Shown here piece after piece: positions 59,522 to 64,000 of a stretch of DNA of 64,000 bases (position 1 is the first letter of the stretch; every line of letters begins with the position of its first letter). The notes under the pieces are model-generated. The model saw nothing but the letters and a program-made list of their open reading frames with translations. It did no database searches and was not told the origin of the DNA. The translations under genes and the position numbers were made by a program. Location of the stretch: the NCBI GenBank assembly GCA_027605045.1, contig JAQFWX010000012.1, forward strand, positions 1,128,930 through 1,192,929, in the 5' to 3' direction. Source of the stretch: Phallus indusiatus (taxonomy: Eukaryota; Basidiomycota; Agaricomycetes; Phallales; Phallaceae).

Positions 59522-62500
59522 AGGCAAAGGGTGATTAGAGACAGACCCTCCATAAACTATTACTAATGCCGTGGTGTATGTGGATGCGTGACAGTCACGT
59601 GTTTCGACGGTTTAGAAGGATCCCATTGCCAATCAATTACTAACAATGTAAAACAAATCCATCTCCTCCCTCTTTTTTACTCTTTTTTTCTCTTTCTTCC
59701 CAAAAATATACACAAATTTGATCCACTTGGTTGTCGCAGACTTCCTTTCGCTTTGGTCTTTTTTATTTCAAAACAATTTAATTGATTTATGTAACATTTG
59801 CACACACCCGATGTCTGGACTCTGGAGACCGAATTAGCACTAAGCACTAAACGGTGAGCGCGGTCTCCACCTTCGTCAGTCTCCAGCTTGAAAGACTATA
59901 AATAAAATATAATTCATGCCGTCGTTTTTGGCCGAGTCCCCGTTTTATATTATAATATCAGGAAATAAATATATATCTTTTCTTGATATTTAGTATTCCG
60001 CGTTATCTGTTCAGCTGCAAAACTCTAAAACACATTCCTATTTCGCCAGGTTCCATCTCCATCTCTCTAATTTTCGCGGAACAACACGGATTCAAATCCG
60101 GCGTTGACCTTATTCTGGCCCTCTTCACGTGTCCCGCCATGCAAACCTTCCCCGCGTGGGAAGATTGAATACGTCTCCATTTCAGATTTTCTTTCTTAAA
60201 TTGTCCCTTTTTTCCTATTCCTTCTCATCAGCGGGACCGAGTATCTCTTTCAATCCTAGCATCTCTTCCTCTTAGTAGCATCTGGAGAGCTGCAGCACCG
60301 TGCTCACCGCTCAGTAGACGGTGGTCCTATCTGTCATCTGTTTAGTGGCTTGCCGCGCTCACCCCCAAGATCCATCTAATTCTCCTGGCCCTCCTGTTCT
60401 TGCGTGTTGGAGACGGTTCGATCTCATTCAAACGAGATCTATGTCATCCTGGCAATCAAATATATCTTTCCCCTTATAGACCACATCCAGCGTGTTCTTC
60501 GTCAATTTGGTAGTCAAGGCATCATCAGTATCCAATTAGAAGCCCACAGTATGTATCCTCCCGAGATGTGCGCCCTACGGTTTTGAAAAGGGCTTCTCTC
60601 CATCTCAAATTCTTGTTCTCCTTTATAATCAGCTTTGCCTTTTCTGTTTCTTTTGTCTCAAAGACAACGGGCTTTTGTTTGGGCGCATTATTAAAGAGTT
60701 GCTTCGACGGCTGTCATTATTGAGAGAAACTCGCTAACTCGAAATTACACAAAGAACCATGGGTCTAAATCACTCGTCACATGCACTCTTAAGCAAGATT
60801 TTCAAAACATGACCATGTTTTCTTGGTTTTGTAGCGTATGTGACTGAGGCCCCCTGGTTCTTTTTCGTCTGATATAGGCCTCATGTCTCCCTCCCACGTT
60901 TGCGTTTGTGCCGAATGACATGCGCACAAGCTCCATAACAGGCTTCTATTGATGTGCTATTTCTGTTCTATCATAATCATACCAGTGATATACATAAATT
61001 TGTATTTAATCACACCCTATAACTACTAAAGCTTTTTTTTCAGTCTCCAAACGGACTTCTAGCTCACATACTACTTACATATTGATAATGCATATATTTC
61101 ATATGGCAACATACCCAAAGAAAGGCACCATGGTCTTGCGCAACGATCACTCTTTTTATCGATATTGAATGACGACTACGTAGTGAATACATTCAAAAGA
61201 ATGAGATTAATTCTACGCGAGATTAAGCGATACTATCCTCGTCCTTCCTCGTCGCGTGCTAAAGAAACAGCTTCTCGGACTTCTAGAACTCTTTTTAATT
61301 CCAGCCGTCGCTTGAAACCGCTCAGGATTCTTGATTTTTTCAAACAGTTAAGGCACATCCATTCATTCAAGAACCAGATGTGGCTATTCCGGGCTATTGA
61401 AATTACTGAAAAAGAACTCTCGTTTATTCTTCTTTTGGGGGTTTTTCGCATGTGGTTTCGCCAGCGCTGGCTGAAAAAACGTCAAGAGAATCATTCTCAT
61501 TATAGGCTTGTCGCTGTCGTCGATATGTGCAACAATGGCAGTCGTTAGGGTCCAGCTTAACAGTGGCAATTCTATGTATTACTGACGACATCTTAAAAGG
61601 CTTGGAGAAAGCCTAGCTGTCTGGCGTTGTCAGAGACATTTTTACATAAATGATATTGCGACCAGTGCAACATTTGAATTGTGATTTCCTTCCAACGCAA
61701 CAACGGCGCAAGTTGACTAAACGGCAACAGTCCAGGATTCTTTCGTGAGCTGGTATCTATGCGCATGTCTGGCTACTAGCATTATATACATTACCGGAAC
61801 AATTCAGCCCCGGGTAAGCAGCACTAGTTTCTTTGGGGCCTTGTTCACTTTTGGGTGTCGTCTGCCTGGCAGCGCTCATTAATAATAATTGGCGAAAAAA
61901 AGTGAGATGGTCTATCTTTATGGGTCTACAATAAAGCCCACCTGATCTAACAATTCTTCTTTCTTCGAACATAGGTTTTCAGTTGTAGAGATTGTACATG
62001 TGCGCGTTATGTAGTAGGGATGGGCCGTGCGCATTAGAGCCGACTTTAAGCATTCAGTTGCGTCCCTGTAATCAATCACGAGGTGAATACAAACGTTTAA
62101 ATTCCGATGAGATCCTACAGATTCGGAGACAAAAATTGAAAGCGTGACAGCTTGCGAGATCCTAGTAATGAACCCCAAAGATTGAATGAAACTACCGAGA
62201 GAAGGCTTTTAACAAGCTTAAAACTCCCGACGGTCGACTCAAGTGCCGAATAATAATTATCAAGGGGAGGCTTTGATTCTCTGGCTGGAGAGTCAGCCCC
62301 TTCAAAAGTTGGGAAATCAACTACTTTAAATGGGAAATCCCATTGGAGCGTCAGCGTTTTATTTTTAAGAGCTACTAGTCGGGGGGTAGACTGCCCCGAC
62401 AACATGAGAGGAGTTACCTAGACGCGTAAACCTAAAGGGACTGCTAGAAAAGATAAAGTTGGCTCGACAGCTTTGTTAATCCGGGCTACAACGGATTTAA

Positions 62501-64000
62501 AACAATTTGGAATATTCGACAGCTATAGCGAGGGGCGACCTCACTTGCGATAGAATAACATGCAATTAACTAGTGCTAGTGACGGTTTCGACTCAAACTC
62601 GGGACTTTTACTCAACCTGATGTCTTGACAGCCGACGAAAAAGAACACAAGAGCGTAAAATCACATTATTTGATACGCTGATTTCAAAGAGCGCCATCCA
62701 CCTTTTGAGAATTTCATCTGATGCTTCCGTTAGTGAACCTCTCCGCAAAAAAAGGCGAGAATAAAGCCAACTTCGAGAATGCCTAATTTGAAAAAAAAAA
62801 TACGAGAGATTGTTTTCAAAGAGATAAATCAAATGAACCGTACGAATATCACAAGCCAGTTTTGATATGAAAGAATGTTATGAAAAAACCAAAGCTAGAA
62901 CAACTCACAAAACACAACGCAATATCCGGGCATCGGAAATAACCAAATGGCGAAAATGGAAGGAGGTAGGTGATCATGATGAACGGAAGCGACTTCTGTT
63001 CTATTTACGACGTTTTCGTTCATATAAAATTCGCTTTTGACCATACATCGAACCACGAGGCGACTACAGTAACGGCACAGTCCCGTCCCCTAGAAGAAAA
63101 GCGGAGTATATGAAGACAAACACCTAGTCACCTTCCATTCAATGATCAAAGTGGAGCAAGATAGAGATAAGGACGATTTTTCAAAGTGGTGACGTTACTG
63201 TATGACAGGTCTTTCGGAAAACTCTTGATGGCATATTTCCAGAAAGACCGTTGAAGGAAAGAGGTGACTGGTGCAAACATATGAGCGGAGAACGCTACGT
63301 CCAACGAAAAAGGCGGATTTGATAATTATATGTCAATGGTCCAGAGTAGAAGACGGTCCAGATAGATAAAGGCACTTGAATTCAAAACTTTTCTCGTGAC
63401 CGCAGTCGGAAAACAAAGCTAGAAGAATAAAATCGTCCGCAAAATCCTGCTCAATGATGCCTATCAAGACTGTATCTCCAATAAAATCAACCATAATATT
63501 ATGACTTACATATAAAAGCTACAAGACAATAATTCTCCATGACTTGCTGTCCTTTCTCTGCTTCCAATCCTGAACAACCTTTCGAAAGTAAATTAATCTA
63601 CCTATGTCTCGCAAATGAAAAATCATGATAAAATTTACACAGATATCTCTGATCACCCTTTTCACAGTGGATATCAGCAAAGCCTTGTCGGCACCCAATG
63701 TTCCTGTCCGACTGTCAGGTAGCTGAACACTTTCCGTGTCGGATAACAATCGATATACTGCCGCAGTTGGTATTCATTCAATAAAAGATTTCCGTGTTTC
63801 AGTTTCTGGTACAAGCGAGACAAAATCGGCACATTCCACATTAGGAGGATCTAGCGTAACGGCCGTAAGCAGCTTTTGCTTTTCATTCTTGACTACCGTT
63901 CACTCCCGCGAGTTCTTCTAAGGTCCTTCTTCAAATAACAATAGTCTTCGGAGCAGGAATTTTGGTTCTCGTCTTCAAAACAAAGAATGAACAGCTTTAA
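59522..64000. other. Long region without a supportable gene (4.5 kb)
   Basis: Upstream of the transcription factor. Pyrimidine-rich stretches at 59650-59720 and 60170-60260 look like leader or promoter sequence, so the regulator may have a long untranslated leader or a divergent gene may begin here. The best frame is 61201-61548, listed separately. From 61.6 to 64 kb I see only short frames with stops on both strands and no recognisable motif. Confidence 0.45.
61201..61548 (+). other. Open frame of 115 codons, coding status doubtful
   Basis: Begins MRLILREIKRYYPRPSSS and is strongly basic (many Arg, Lys and Ser), with a hydrophobic stretch LSFILLLGVFRMWF near residue 82. No domain is recognised, no flanking introns are obvious, and an overlapping antisense frame is also open, so this may be chance. 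Confidence 0.15.

Noticed and set aside
60087..60100. CGGATTCAAATCCG resembling a tRNA T-arm
   Set aside because: The stem is too short and asymmetric for a T-arm, and no acceptor or anticodon arm pairs at the right distance.

Overview
The window is nuclear DNA of a filamentous basidiomycete, most likely an Agaricomycete (mushroom-forming fungus). Genes are split by many 50-65 nt GT-AG introns, and the left half is filled with STAND/NLR-type receptors of a layout typical of that class (C2-like domain, helical region, NACHT, WD40). No CRISPR array, rRNA or tRNA was recognised.

Left half, 1 to about 34.4 kb: an accessory array of four paralogous C2-helical-NACHT-WD40 genes, all on the minus strand. 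Copy A (1-675) runs off the left edge. Copy B (4436-7914) has lost most of its WD40 domain. Copy C (14639-19992) and copy D (26548-31956) give intact 9-exon models of 1637 and 1656 residues with the same intron positions. The flanks are duplicated too. A/B upstream blocks end at the same base (4457 and 10181), which marks B as the product of a tandem duplication whose joint lies inside the WD40 domain. C and D share long downstream and upstream flanks. The spaces between copies hold decayed repeats, four copies of a 16-18 bp perfect palindrome, a small cysteine-rich gene at about 11 kb, and a Helitron-type helicase remnant that interrupts the upstream region of copy D.

Right half, 34.6 to 59.5 kb: ordinary housekeeping genes, densely packed up to 49.4 kb. 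In order: a DUG1/CNDP-type M20 dipeptidase (+), a SUZ-domain protein (-), a Hikeshi/OPI10 homologue (-), a USP-like protein that appears to lack the catalytic cysteine (+), HMG-CoA lyase with a 6-nt microexon and a GC-AG intron (+), a SNF2-family ATPase of the Rad5/Rad16 group (+), a secreted acid-phosphatase-type phosphoesterase (+), an unrecognised possibly frameshifted gene (-), a PCI-domain Csn12/Thp1/PCID2-like protein (+), and a Zn2Cys6 fungal-specific transcription factor (-).

50.6-53.1 kb and 59.5-64 kb hold no gene I can support. The housekeeping genes do not form an evident pathway cluster. The biologically distinctive part is the NLR array, presumably intracellular receptors for non-self or stress signals, expanding and decaying by tandem duplication.
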